From Actinocrinis sp035653575 (lineage in GTDB: Bacteria; Actinomycetota; Actinomycetes; Streptomycetales; Catenulisporaceae): DNA of 64,000 nt. Location: NCBI RefSeq assembly GCF_035653575.1, contig NZ_DASRBQ010000078.1, positions 1 to 64,000 on the forward strand. Reading direction: 5' to 3'. The notes beneath the pieces were generated by a model. That model saw nothing but the letters and a program-made list of their open reading frames with translations, did no database searches and was not told where the DNA came from. Positions within the stretch are counted from its first letter, which is position 1. Every line of letters starts with the position of its first letter. A program made the position numbers and the translations under genes. Below, piece by piece: positions 45,169-53,878 of this stretch.

Positions 45169-46085
45169 TCATCCGGTTGCGGCGACGGCCTCCAGAATTC
45201 GCCCGTGCAGGCCGCGTTTCGCGAAAAGTGCGGTTCCGGTGTCGATGCGCTGCTGCCCGGCGAGATCGCTGTAGGCCGTGGGTAAGAAGTATCGCCGGGG
45301 CGACGCTACTTCTTACCCACGGCCTAGACGCCGCCGGCTTCCTGGACGACGGGTATCAGAGCGGCGATATCCCACGGCCCGGCGGTCATGAGCAGGAAGG
45401 CGTCGAGTTGGCCGGTCGCCGCCCGGAGGCCGCCGTGGCAGGTGCCGGTTCCGGCGGACGGCTTCGCCGGAGGGGCCGCGCGCGCGGCGGGATCGACGCC
45501 GGACCAGTCGAGCGCGGGGCGGGTGTGTGCGGCGCGCGCGGCCAGGGTCGCGGCGAGGGCTCGCTGCGCCGGGCTGAGCCGAGGCGCGGGCGGCCAGATG
45601 CCGATCACGGCGTCGCGCAGGCTGCTGCCCTCGGCGATCGAGAGCCGCCGCGCGGGTGACCCGGAGCGGGTGGACTGCGGCGCCGTCCACGAGCCGTGAT
45701 CCGGGAGCGCCCACCAGCGGCGGTCCAAGGCGGGGGCGGAGACCATGCCCAGCGTGATCTCGTCTCGTTCCTCCAGCGCGATCAGGGTGCTCCACTCCGG
45801 CTCGCCCGCCAGATAGTTGGCGGTTACGTCGATGCCGTCGATGATCCAGCGGCGGTGCGCCGTTTCGCTGCCGCCCGATTCCTCGCCGAGGAATTCATCG
45901 TCGGGATGCTCCTGCCGGATACGGGAGCGCAGCGTGTGTTCGACCTCGTGGTCGGCGTCGGTGACCGGGCCTCCGTCGTCCTTGATGCGCGCGGCCGGGG
46001 GTCCGGCGGTGCGGTGGCGTTGCGCGATTTCCGCGGCCAGGTCGGCCAGGTGGTGTGCCAAGGCCAGGTTTGCCGAATGCGCCAT
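45169..46085 (-). pseudogene. Inositol monophosphatase/HisN-like gene interrupted by a 51-bp palindrome
   Basis: The intact 5' part (46085 to 45324, 253 codons) matches the IMPase fold: GEESGG, IIDGIDVTANYLAG (variant of D-P-x-D-G-T with both metal Asp residues kept) and GPWDIAALIPVVQEAGGV. It then stops abruptly where the family continues. Beyond a 51-bp palindromic insertion the missing end is present: excising 53 bases (45272-45324 or equivalent) joins EAGGV to Y-SDLAGQQRIDTGTALFAK and RGLHGRILEAVAATG before TGA at 45171-45169. The restored gene is exactly 288 codons including the stop. The truncated product lacks the final helix and strand, so it is probably inactive, although residual function is possible. 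The likely ancestral role is phosphatase action on inositol-phosphate or histidinol-phosphate. Confidence 0.85.
45274..45324. mobile_element. 51-bp palindromic MITE-like insertion with TA duplication
   Basis: Arms GGCCGTGGGTAAGAAGTA (45274-45291) and its exact complement (45307-45324) enclose a 15-base loop that itself contains TCGC/GCGA. The element is flanked by TA on both sides (45272-45273 and 45325-45326). TA duplication is the hallmark of IS630/Tc1-mariner transposition. Excision of the element plus one TA restores the host gene frame. No transposase is in the window, so it would be non-autonomous. Confidence 0.75.
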
Positions 46086-46137
46086 GCCTCAACTCTTACC
46101 GCCTAATTGAACGGCCGGCCGTGCCAGGATGGCCCGC

Positions 46138-46884
46138 ATGTCTTCCGCTCTCGAGAATCCGGTCGGCCCCGAGAGTCAGGCTGTGGCCGACGACTACGAC
46201 GATTTCGCCGAGGCGTACGCCGCCGAGACCGAATCCAACCTCATCAACGGCTACTACGCCCGGCCTGCGATTCTCGACCTGGCCGGAGACGTGGCCGGGC
46301 GGCGGATCCTCGACGTTGGTTGCGGCGCCGGTCCGTTGCTCGAGGCGTTGCGCGACCGCGGCGCGGTCGTCACCGGCGTCGAGCCCAGCGCGGGAATGCT
46401 TGAGCTGGCCAGGCGGCGGCTCGGCGAGGGCGTGGAACTGCATCAGGCCGGTCTGGGCGGGGGCCCGCTGCCGTTCCCCGACGGCGCGTTCGACGACGTC
46501 ATCGCGTGCCTGGTGCTGCACTATCTGGAGGACTGGAAGGCGCCGCTGGCCGAACTTCGGCGCGTGCTGGCGCCCGGCGGGCGGCTCATCGTGGCGGTCA
46601 ACCATCCCTTCGCCTACACGGTGATCCATCCCGGCGGCGATTACTTCGCGACCCACGAGTTCTTCGAGGAGTACACCTTCGGCGGCCAGAGCGTCGTGCT
46701 GTCCCATTGGCACCGGCCGCTGCACACGGTGACCGACGAGTTCACCGCGGCCGGGTTCCGGATTGCCGTCATCAGCGAACCGCCGCCCGCGCCGCAGGCC
46801 CGCGAACTCTTCCCCGAGGTCTTCGCGAAAAGAGCCTCGGGGGAGTTCGTCTGCTTCCTGTTCTTCGTTCTGCAGGCGCCTTAG
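46138..46884 (+). CDS. Class I SAM-dependent methyltransferase
   Basis: 248 residues with the Rossmann-like methyltransferase core. Motif I is ILDVGCGAGPLLEAL, the acidic residue at the end of strand 2 is in VTGVEPSAGML, motif II-like is FDDVIACLVLHYLEDW, and motif III is VLAPGGRLIVAVNHP. It resembles UbiE/Methyltransf_11 enzymes acting on small molecules. ATG 46138 has AGGA eight bases upstream; ATG 46129 is the alternative. It is divergent from the phosphatase-like gene and convergent with the G1 peptidase gene; the substrate cannot be inferred. Confidence 0.9.
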   Translation: MSSALENPVGPESQAVADDYDDFAEAYAAETESNLINGYYARPAILDLAGDVAGRRILDVGCGAGPLLEALRDRGAVVTGVEPSAGMLELARRRLGEGVELHQAGLGGGPLPFPDGAFDDVIACLVLHYLEDWKAPLAELRRVLAPGGRLIVAVNHPFAYTVIHPGGDYFATHEFFEEYTFGGQSVVLSHWHRPLHTVTDEFTAAGFRIAVISEPPPAPQARELFPEVFAKRASGEFVCFLFFVLQAP

Positions 46885-46891
46885 GCCTGCG

Positions 46892-47659
46892 TCACAGGCT
46901 GTTCCAGGTGATCGAGAACGAGCCGCCGGACAGCGAGGAGACGGTGGCCTCCGGCGTCCCGGAGGAGGAGACCATGTCGATCCCGACGGGGTTGAAGTTG
47001 CTCAGCGTGGAGCCGTTGACCGTCGAGCCGCTGAAGCTGACCTTGCCGAAGTCCGCCAGCGGGAGCACTCCGCCGCTGTAGGGGGCCTCGGCGATGACCT
47101 CCGCCGAGGAGCGCTTGGCGTTGGTGAGCTTCTTGGTGACCGTCCGGCTCCAGCCCTGGGTGGAATCGCTGAGGGTGAGCGTGAAGCTGCTGGAGCCGCC
47201 GAAGCTGACGCTCTCGGTGATCGAGTCGCCGGGGCGGACCGTATTGCTGTAGGTCACCGGGAACTTCGGGTACATCTCGTACCAGGCCGAGTAGGAGGCC
47301 GCGCCGCCAGAGCAGTCCGCCTCAGTGCCGGTCTGCTCGACCGTGTTCGAGTTGTAGCCGTCGAGGCCGACCCAGAAGCTGGAGTATCCGTCGCCCTTCG
47401 AGCAGTCGACCGCGGGCTGGGTGAACGTCGTCGTCACACTGCTGAACTTCGAGCCGGTGGCGGCGTATCCGGACCAGTTGGTGCTGGTGGTCGTGGTGTG
47501 CGCCGGTCCGCCGTGGCTGATGAAGAACGGGGTGCCGGTGCTGGCGTGGTGCATCGGCGCCTGCGCGAGCGGCGCGGCGACGGCGGCGGACCCGGCCAGC
47601 GGTGCGGCGGCGAGCGCCGCGGCGGCTGCGGCGCGCAGCGAACGGTGGAATGGGGACAC
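46892..47659 (-). CDS. Secreted G1 (eqolisin-type) glutamic peptidase
   Basis: 255 residues with a signal peptide (MSPFHRSLRAAAAAALAAAP; cleavage near AVAAPLA). The mature domain shows the G1 pattern: TSTNWSGYAA, FWVGLDGYNSNTVEQTGTEA (catalytic Gln region) and SAEVIAEAPYSGG (catalytic Glu region), on a jelly-roll of alternating strands. G1 peptidases are acid-active endopeptidases of fungi and some bacteria, which fits extracellular nutrition in acidic soil. No propeptide longer than about 20 residues is visible. It ends seven bases from the convergent methyltransferase stop. Confidence 0.88.
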   Translation of the reverse strand: MSPFHRSLRAAAAAALAAAPLAGSAAVAAPLAQAPMHHASTGTPFFISHGGPAHTTTTSTNWSGYAATGSKFSSVTTTFTQPAVDCSKGDGYSSFWVGLDGYNSNTVEQTGTEADCSGGAASYSAWYEMYPKFPVTYSNTVRPGDSITESVSFGGSSSFTLTLSDSTQGWSRTVTKKLTNAKRSSAEVIAEAPYSGGVLPLADFGKVSFSGSTVNGSTLSNFNPVGIDMVSSSGTPEATVSSLSGGSFSITWNSL

Positions 47660-47781
47660 GGTTATCCTCCAGTGCCTGTCCGTGGGTATGACGCGGTAGA
47701 CGCGAACTTCGTGGGTTCACGCCCACATCCGAGTTAAGACCCATCGACCGGAGAAGGAAAGTCCCTGCCTTCTCTGAAGAG

Positions 47782-49437
47782 TCAGGATGCGCTCGTCACG
47801 GCGGCACGAGCGGCGGCGGCGTCGGCCGCCGCCAGGGCGGATTCGGCGAGGCGGACGCAATCGCCGTAGGAGTACCGGCTCAGCCGCGCCCCGACGCGGG
47901 CGACGGCGGCGCGCGACATTGACAGGCTGCTGATTCCGAGGCCGACGAGGACGCAGGCGAGCCACGGATCCGAGGCCGCCTCGCCGCATACGCCGACCGG
48001 CTTGCCCGCCGCCTTCCCGGCCCGAGCGCACGACGCGATGAGGTCCAGTAGCGCGGGTTGCCAGGGATCGAGCAGGTCGGCGAGTTCTCCGCACTGGCGG
48101 TCCGCGGCCATCGTGTACTGGCCGAGATCGTTGGTGCCGATGCTCAGGAAGTCGACATGCTCGAGGATCTGCGCCGCACGCAGCGCTGCCGCCGGGACTT
48201 CGATCATCGCGCCGACCTTCGACAGGCCGTGGGCGCGTACCCGCGCGGCGAAGTCGGCCGCCTCCCGGGCCGTGGAGACCATGGGGGCCATGACCCACAC
48301 GTCGGCATCGGCGGCTGCCGCCGCCTCGGCCACGGCGGCCAGTTGCGTCTCGAGGACCTCCGGCCGCGTCCGCGACGTCCGCAGACCCCTGATGCCGAGC
48401 GCGGGGTTCGGCTCGTCGGCGAGGGAAAGGAACGGCAGCGGCTTGTCGGCGCCCGCGTCCAGCGTGCGCAGGACGACGCGGCGGCCTGGCAGGGCGCGAA
48501 AGACCCGCGTGTACGCTTCGCGCTGCTCGTCGAGGCCCGGCGCGTCGTGGCGGCCGAGGAAGAGCAGTTCGGTGCGCAGCAGTCCGACGCCTTCGACGCC
48601 CTCGACGTCGGTCGCGGCGTCGGCCGGCAGGTCGTCGGCGGAGCCGATGTTCAGCAGGAGCGGCACGCGGTGCCCGTCGGCGGTGCGACCGGGGCCGGCG
48701 AAGCTCTCGGCGGGCGAACCGGCGGTTTCGGCGGCGGTTTCGGCGATGACGGCGGCCGTGACATGGAGGGTGACGGCTCCCGTGTCGCCGTCGATGTGAA
48801 TCAGGGTTCCGTCTTCGACGGCGAGGGCCTCCTGGCAGGCGACCACGGCGGGCAGGCCGAGGGCGCGGGCGAGGATCGCGGTGTGGCTGGTCGGTCCGCC
48901 GCGCGCGGTCACCAGCGCGAGGACGCGCCGGGGATCGAGGGTGGCGGTGTCGGCCGGGGCGAGGTCGTCGGCGATGAGCACGAACGGATGGCCGGGGTCG
49001 GGGATGCCGGGCATGGGCTCACCCAGCAGCCAGGCCACCGCGCGGTCGCGCAGGTCTTCGAGGTCTGCGGCGCGTTCGGCGAGGTAGCCGCCGGCGGCGC
49101 GCAGGCCGTCCGCTTGCTGGGTGAACGCGGTGTGCACGGCGTGGGCCGCGTCGAGTCCCGCGCCGATCGCGCCGTCGCAGGACTCTGCGAGCATCGGATC
49201 CTTCGCGATCAGCGCCTGGGCCTCAAGGATGGCGCGGGCCGCCGGGTCGGCCGCCCGCGCGGCGCGCTCGGCCAGTTCCCGGCCCACCTGGTCGAGCGCT
49301 TCGCGGGCGGCCGCGCGTTCCGCGGCCTGGTCGGTCACCGTGCGGGGTGCCGGCAGTCGCGGGACGCGGCCCATGCGCAGCGCCGGGCCGGCCGCGGCCC
49401 CCGCGCTCACGCCGAGTCCCCGCAGGACGTCAGCCAT
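47782..49437 (-). CDS. ptsI: PTS Enzyme I (phosphoenolpyruvate-protein phosphotransferase)
   Basis: 551 residues, the usual size. Phospho-His lies in GGPTSHTAILAR; the PEP-binding barrel has GLLRTELLFLGR, LSIGTNDLGQYTMAADR and VCGEAASDPW with the catalytic Cys. It takes phosphate from PEP and passes it to HPr. The start overlaps the HPr stop by eight bases. As the last gene of the PTS operon it gives the locus its own general PTS components. Position 229 onward shows a typical swivelling-domain linker; nothing appears missing. Confidence 0.95.
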   Translation of the reverse strand: MADVLRGLGVSAGAAAGPALRMGRVPRLPAPRTVTDQAAERAAAREALDQVGRELAERAARAADPAARAILEAQALIAKDPMLAESCDGAIGAGLDAAHAVHTAFTQQADGLRAAGGYLAERAADLEDLRDRAVAWLLGEPMPGIPDPGHPFVLIADDLAPADTATLDPRRVLALVTARGGPTSHTAILARALGLPAVVACQEALAVEDGTLIHIDGDTGAVTLHVTAAVIAETAAETAGSPAESFAGPGRTADGHRVPLLLNIGSADDLPADAATDVEGVEGVGLLRTELLFLGRHDAPGLDEQREAYTRVFRALPGRRVVLRTLDAGADKPLPFLSLADEPNPALGIRGLRTSRTRPEVLETQLAAVAEAAAAADADVWVMAPMVSTAREAADFAARVRAHGLSKVGAMIEVPAAALRAAQILEHVDFLSIGTNDLGQYTMAADRQCGELADLLDPWQPALLDLIASCARAGKAAGKPVGVCGEAASDPWLACVLVGLGISSLSMSRAAVARVGARLSRYSYGDCVRLAESALAAADAAAARAAVTSAS

Positions 49438-49720
49438 TGGCCGGCTCCGCGTCGAGGTCGCGGGAGAGCAGGTCGGCCAGCGTGTTCAGCGCCTCGTGCG
49501 CCGCGGGTCCGTCCTCGGCGCCCGTGCTGAGCGTCACCGCCGTGCCGTGTTCGACGCGCAACGCGAGCACGGCCAGGATGCTGCGCGCGTCGGCGGCCGG
49601 GCCGTCTCCGATCCGCAGCTTGACCGGTACCGGCTGCGCGGCCGCGGCCTTGACGAACATCGCGGCTGGCCGGGCATGCAAGCCGCTGCTGGAGGCGACG
49701 GTGACGGTGCGCTCAGGCAT
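49430..49720 (-). CDS. ptsH: HPr phosphocarrier protein
   Basis: 96 residues with the active-site His in SSSGLHARPAAMFVKAA and the regulatory-serine equivalent in ARSILAVLAL, followed by GTAVTLSTGAEDG and ALNTLADLL. It carries phosphate from Enzyme I to the EIIA. ATG 49720 (MPERTV) is chosen because GGAG lies six bases upstream; the frame is open to 49732. It lies between the dehydrogenase gene and ptsI. Confidence 0.95.
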   Translation of the reverse strand: MPERTVTVASSSGLHARPAAMFVKAAAAQPVPVKLRIGDGPAADARSILAVLALRVEHGTAVTLSTGAEDGPAAHEALNTLADLLSRDLDAEPANG

Positions 49721-49745
49721 GGGGGGCTCCAAGAGATCGAGCGGA

Positions 49746-50786
49746 TCAGGGTTCGATGGTGACCTTGATGGCTTCGCCGCGGCTGACGATGTCCAGGGCT
49801 TCGAGGGTGCCGTCGAGCGGCAGCCGGTGCGTGATCAGATCCTTGACGGGCACGGCTCCGGTGGCGATCAAGTCCAGCGCGCGGGCGTTGTGCTCGGGGC
49901 TCGAGCCGTTCGCGCCGACGATGGTCAGCTCGCGGTAGTGCACCAGATTCGAGTCCAGGGTGATCGTCGGCGCGTCCTGCGGCAGCCCGCCGAAGAAGCT
50001 GATCCGGCCCTGCCGCGCGGTGTACCGCAGCGCCTGCTCCTGCGCCTTTCCGGAGGCGGCGGCCGTGATCACCACGTCGGCGCCGCGGCCCTCGGTCAGC
50101 TTGAGGATCTGCTCGGCGATGTCGCCGTCCTCGGGGGAGAGCGCCTCGTCCGGGGCGACCAGCGCCGCCGCGCGCTCCAGCCGCTCGCGGTTGAGTTCGA
50201 CCAGGAACACCCGCGCCGCGCCGCGTGAGCGGGCCAGGCGCACGTGCAGGCACCCGATCGGCCCGGACCCGACCACCACCACGTCATCGCCCGCGCCGAC
50301 CCGCGCGAGTTCCTGGCCGTTGAGCACGCAGGCCAGCGGCTCGGCTACGGACGCCTCGTCGAAGCCCACGCCCGCGGGAATCGGATTGAGCCCGCCGACC
50401 GCCAGCACCTTCGCCGGGACGATCATGTACTCGGCGAACCCGCCGTCGTACTGGTACCCCATCGACTCCTGATTCGGGCAGACGGTCATCCGGTCGTGCC
50501 GGCACTCCGCGCACTGCCCGCACGGGATCGCCGCGATCACCTGCGCCCGGTCGCCCGCGGACCATCCGCCGACGCCCGCGCCCACCTGCACCACCTCGCC
50601 CGCGATCTCGTGGCCCATGACCCGCGGCGGGTCGATGCGGTGGTGCCCGTAGCGGTAGATCTTCAGGTCGGTGCCGCAGGTGGAGCAGTTTCGCACCCTG
50701 ATCTTCACCTCGCCGGGTCCGGCCTCGGGTTCCGGCGCCTCCTCGACGCGTACGTCCCCGGGGGCGTAGAAGCGGGTCACCTTCAT
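49746..50786 (-). CDS. Zinc-dependent MDR dehydrogenase (polyol or polyol-phosphate type)
   Basis: 346 residues, GroES-like plus Rossmann. The catalytic zinc site is CSTCGTD and GHEIAGE; the structural zinc cysteines are in IPCGQCAECRHDRMTVC; the NAD site is VVVVGSGPIGCLHVRLA. Relatives include sorbitol, threonine and galactitol-1-phosphate dehydrogenases. Placed between EIIA and HPr genes, it most likely oxidises the phosphorylated polyol delivered by the EII to a ketohexose phosphate for the PfkB kinase. The exact substrate is not shown. GAAGG lies before ATG 50786. The preceding 78 bases stay open in frame but are repeat sequence. Confidence 0.9.
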   Translation of the reverse strand: MKVTRFYAPGDVRVEEAPEPEAGPGEVKIRVRNCSTCGTDLKIYRYGHHRIDPPRVMGHEIAGEVVQVGAGVGGWSAGDRAQVIAAIPCGQCAECRHDRMTVCPNQESMGYQYDGGFAEYMIVPAKVLAVGGLNPIPAGVGFDEASVAEPLACVLNGQELARVGAGDDVVVVGSGPIGCLHVRLARSRGAARVFLVELNRERLERAAALVAPDEALSPEDGDIAEQILKLTEGRGADVVITAAASGKAQEQALRYTARQGRISFFGGLPQDAPTITLDSNLVHYRELTIVGANGSSPEHNARALDLIATGAVPVKDLITHRLPLDGTLEALDIVSRGEAIKVTIEP

Positions 50787-50815
50787 GATCAGAGCCTTCC
50801 GGTCTTCGAGTAGCG

Positions 50816-50860
50816 CTGTGTCGAATGGGGCTGTGTCGAATAGGGCTGTGTCAGATGGGG
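50816..50860 (-). repeat. Three 15-bp tandem units between EIIA and dehydrogenase genes
   Basis: CTGTGTCGAATGGGG-type units at 50816, 50831 and 50846 with one or two changes, plus a partial unit running into the EIIA stop. The array fills most of the gap between the two genes. Confidence 0.85.
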
Positions 50861-50864
50861 CGCG

Positions 50865-51317
50865 TCAGGAAACCGCGGCCGGCTGGAGCAGCCGGACGAC
50901 TTCGTCCGGGTCCTGAGCCTCGCGCAGGGCGCGGGCGCGATCGGGGTCGAGCAGGATCTCGGCGAGCTCGGAGAGGATCGCCAGGTGACCGTCTCCGCGT
51001 GCCGCGATCGCCACGCAGACGGTCACCGGGTTGCCGTCCCAGTCCACCGGCTCGGCGAGCTTGACCACGGCGAGCGCGTCACGCAGCACGGCCTGCTTGC
51101 CGGCAAGGGTCGCGTGCGGGATGGCCACGCCCTCGCCGACGTAGGTCGGGATGTCGCGTTCGCGTTCGAGCATCGCGTCGATGTACGCGGGCTCGACCGC
51201 GCCGATCTCGACCAGGACCGCGCCGCAGCGGCGCACGGCGTCGGTCCGGTCGGCCGCGGGTTCGCCCAGCCGCACCGCTTCGGGGCTGAGCAGTCCGGTC
51301 GTCGCGGCATCAGACAT
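50865..51317 (-). CDS. PTS EIIA, mannitol/fructose type
   Basis: 150 residues with the phospho-His in VGEGVAIPHATLAG and the second His region ARGDGHLAILSELAEIL, the PTS_EIIA_2 pattern. It receives phosphate from HPr and passes it to EIIB. Its start overlaps the EIIB stop by eight bases. Together with separate EIIB and EIIC genes it forms a split mannitol-type EII, where many bacteria have one fused MtlA. Confidence 0.93.
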   Translation of the reverse strand: MSDAATTGLLSPEAVRLGEPAADRTDAVRRCGAVLVEIGAVEPAYIDAMLERERDIPTYVGEGVAIPHATLAGKQAVLRDALAVVKLAEPVDWDGNPVTVCVAIAARGDGHLAILSELAEILLDPDRARALREAQDPDEVVRLLQPAAVS

Positions 51318-51618
51318 TGATGACGCCGCCTTCCTTGATGGCCTTGAGGATCGCCTCGACGGCCGGGTCGCCGAGGAAGATCTGGAACGGGATCACCGGC
51401 TTGCTCCCGGCCGCGGCCTTGGCCCGTTCGGCCAGCCCGGCGTGGCAGACCACCAGGTCCGCGTCCGCCGGGATCTGGCTGACCGGGGAGTGCTCGACGG
51501 TGACCGGATACTTCTTCAGGGACTTGCGAAGCTGCGCGGCCAGCATCACGCTGCTGCCCATCCCGGCGTCGCAGGCCACGATGATCTTGTGCACGTCGGC
51601 TGCGCTGATCGCGGTCAT
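51310..51618 (-). CDS. PTS EIIB, mannitol/lactose type
   Basis: 102 residues with the phospho-Cys P-loop IIVACDAGMGSSVMLAAQLRK and the four-stranded alpha/beta layout of mannitol EIIB. It carries phosphate from EIIA to the sugar bound by EIIC. Stop and start overlap with EIIA, and only three bases separate it from the EIIC stop. Confidence 0.93.
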   Translation of the reverse strand: MTAISAADVHKIIVACDAGMGSSVMLAAQLRKSLKKYPVTVEHSPVSQIPADADLVVCHAGLAERAKAAAGSKPVIPFQIFLGDPAVEAILKAIKEGGVINV

Positions 51619-51621
51619 CGG

Positions 51622-52794
51622 TCACGCCTCCCTGGCCGCGATGTCGCGGGCGAGGACCGGGTCGGCGGGTCGTTCCTGCGGCGCGGCGTCAGCAGCCGTC
51701 GCCTCGCCGGACTGCACGGACTCGGGGCTTTCCGCCTCCTGCGGCTTCTCGCCGCGGCCGAAGCCGAGCAGCACCGAGGCGACCGCGAAGGACACGGCTG
51801 CCGCGATGAGCACGCCCGCGAACACCGGGAAGTAGCCGCCGCGCGGGGTCTCCGCCGCGTAGGCGAAGATGCTGCCGGGGGAGGGGGAGGCGACCAGGCC
51901 CGCGCCGGTGGCCTCGAACCAGCCGATGCCCGCCATGCCGCCGGCGATCGTGGCGAGGATCAGGCGCGGCTTCATCAGGATGTACGGGAAGTAGATCTCG
52001 TGGATCCCGCCGAGGAACTGGATGATGATCGCGCCGGGCACGCTCGGGCGCAGCCTGCGCGGGCCGAACAGCAGGTAGGCGACCAGGATGCCGAGGCCGG
52101 GGCCGGGGTTGCTCTCCAGCATGAACAGGATCGACTTGCCGCTGTGCAGCGCCTGGGTCACGCCCAGCGGGTCGAGCACGCCGTGGTTGATCGCGTTGTT
52201 GAGGAACAGCACCTTCGCCGGCTCGATCACGACCGAGGCCAGCGGCAGCAGGTGATGGTTGACCAGCGACTGCACGCCGTTGCCGGCCCAGGTGGTCACA
52301 TGGTTGACCACCGGCCCGATGCCCCAGACGCCGAGCAGGGCGAACGCGCCGCCGATGATGCCGAGCGAGAAGTTGTCCACCAGCATCTCAAAGCCCGTAC
52401 GCACCCGGTCCTCGATCAGCCGGTCGAACTGCTTGAGCACGTACGCGGCCAGCGGTCCGGCGATCATCGCGCCGAGGAACATCGGCACGCTGGAGCCGAC
52501 CACGACGCCCGTCGTGGCGATCGCGCCGACCACCGCGCCGCGCTGGCCGTGGATGGCCCGGCCGCCGGTGTAGCCGATCAGGATGGGCAGCAGGTAGGTG
52601 ATCATCGGGCTGACCAGCGCGCCGAACCGCGCGTTCGGCAGCCAGCCGGTCGGGATGAACAGGGCGGTGATCAGGCCCCAGGCGATGAACGCGCCGATGT
52701 TCGGCATCACCATCGAGGCGAGGAAGCTGCCGAAACGCTGCACTGACGCGCGCAGCCCGGTGCCGGTGGGCTGCGGGGTGTAAGCCATGGCCAT
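51622..52794 (-). CDS. PTS EIIC, mannitol (MtlA) family
   Basis: 390 residues with about eight to ten hydrophobic helices. The sugar-binding hallmark GGIHEIYFPYILMKPRL and the segment LFLNNAINHGVLDPLG are characteristic of mannitol EIIC. A charged, disordered C-terminal tail (GRGEKPQEAESPESVQ onward) replaces the fused EIIB of MtlA. It transports and positions the hexitol for phosphorylation. The substrate is probably a hexitol, but family membership alone does not prove mannitol. The gap of 145 bases to the PfkB gene is the largest in the operon and shows no promoter I trust. Confidence 0.92.
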   Translation of the reverse strand: MAMAYTPQPTGTGLRASVQRFGSFLASMVMPNIGAFIAWGLITALFIPTGWLPNARFGALVSPMITYLLPILIGYTGGRAIHGQRGAVVGAIATTGVVVGSSVPMFLGAMIAGPLAAYVLKQFDRLIEDRVRTGFEMLVDNFSLGIIGGAFALLGVWGIGPVVNHVTTWAGNGVQSLVNHHLLPLASVVIEPAKVLFLNNAINHGVLDPLGVTQALHSGKSILFMLESNPGPGLGILVAYLLFGPRRLRPSVPGAIIIQFLGGIHEIYFPYILMKPRLILATIAGGMAGIGWFEATGAGLVASPSPGSIFAYAAETPRGGYFPVFAGVLIAAAVSFAVASVLLGFGRGEKPQEAESPESVQSGEATAADAAPQERPADPVLARDIAAREA

Positions 52795-52939
52795 GGCGTC
52801 GTCCTCCTTGACAGACGGCCTTCAGTCGTGGGTGTCGAGCCTCGCGGAACGTGGAGCGGGGGTGCGGGAGGTGAGCGGTGCGAGTAAGTAGCCTGACTTG
52901 AGACGGGAATCCGGTTCGAGCCAGGGCGTGGATGTCGGG

Positions 52940-53878
52940 CTAGGAGACCGGAAGGCCCGGTTCTCGGGTGAGATCGACGACGACGATGCCTTCGCGGCGG
53001 ATGTCCGCGGGGCCGGGCATCCGGCTGCCGGGCAAGCCGACCGCCGCTCCGCCCCAGGCCACCGCCTCCACCAGCGCCTTCTCGCCGCGTGCGCCGCCGG
53101 CCAGGAATCCGGCCAGCAGCGCGTCGCCGGCGCCGACCGTGCTGCGCGGTTCGATCTGCGTGCCTTGAGCCAGCAGCACGCCGTCGTCGTCGACGAGCAG
53201 CGCGCCGTCCGCGCCCAGGCTGGCCAGGACCGCGCCGGCGCCGCGCTCGCGCAGCGTCTGTGCGGCCTCGATGACCTCGCCGACTTCGGTCAGCGGCGCG
53301 CCGACCGCCTCGGCCAGCTCGTCCCGGTTCGGCTTGACCAGATCGGGTCCGGCCGCCACGGCCGAGAGCAGCGCCGGGCCGCTGGTGTCCACGGCGACGC
53401 GGATCCCTGCCGCGGCGAACTGCGCGGTGAGCCCGGCGTACACGTCGACCGGCACGTCCGGCGGCAGGCTGCCGCACATCACGACCCAGTCGGCGGTGCC
53501 CGCGCAGCCGAGCACCGCGGCCGCGACCGCGTCGAACTCGGCCGCGGTCAGCGGCGCGCCCGGCTCGTTCACCTTCGTGACCGCGCCGTCCGCCTCGACC
53601 AGCGTGACGTTGGACCGGGTGCGGCTGGCGATCGGAACGGCGACCGTGTGCACCGATTCCTCGGCCAGCAGCAGCACCAGCTGCTCGCCCTCGGCCCCGC
53701 CGCACGGGATCACCGCGCGCGAGCCGACGCCATTGGCCAGCAGCGCCCGCGCCACGTTCACGCCCTTGCCGCCCGGGTCCAGGTGCACCGAGGCGGCGCG
53801 CAGCACCTCACCGCGGCGCAGCGCGTCCACCTCAAGGGTGCGGTCCAGGCTCGGGTTGAGGGTGAGCGTGACGATCAT
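52940..53878 (-). CDS. PfkB-family hexose-phosphate kinase (1-phosphofructokinase/LacC type)
   Basis: 312 residues. It opens MIVTLTLNPSLDRTLEV, the FruK/LacC signature, with DPGGKGVNVARALLANG (sugar site) and STVGAGDALLAGFLAGG (PfkB signature 2, catalytic Asp). It phosphorylates a ketohexose phosphate to the 1,6-bisphosphate. FruK (fructose-1-P) and LacC (tagatose-6-P) cannot be separated by eye. ATG 53878 overlaps the DeoR stop in ATGA, so translation is coupled. A dehydrogenase plus this kinase would complete a hexitol route, apart from an aldolase that is not in the window. Confidence 0.92.
   Translation of the reverse strand: MIVTLTLNPSLDRTLEVDALRRGEVLRAASVHLDPGGKGVNVARALLANGVGSRAVIPCGGAEGEQLVLLLAEESVHTVAVPIASRTRSNVTLVEADGAVTKVNEPGAPLTAAEFDAVAAAVLGCAGTADWVVMCGSLPPDVPVDVYAGLTAQFAAAGIRVAVDTSGPALLSAVAAGPDLVKPNRDELAEAVGAPLTEVGEVIEAAQTLRERGAGAVLASLGADGALLVDDDGVLLAQGTQIEPRSTVGAGDALLAGFLAGGARGEKALVEAVAWGGAAVGLPGSRMPGPADIRREGIVVVDLTREPGLPVS

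Noticed and set aside
49746..50864. Extending the dehydrogenase upstream through the 15-bp repeats because the frame stays open
   Set aside because: ATG 50786 has a ribosome-binding site and gives the normal MDR N-terminus; the extra 26 codons are repeat sequence without a start codon.
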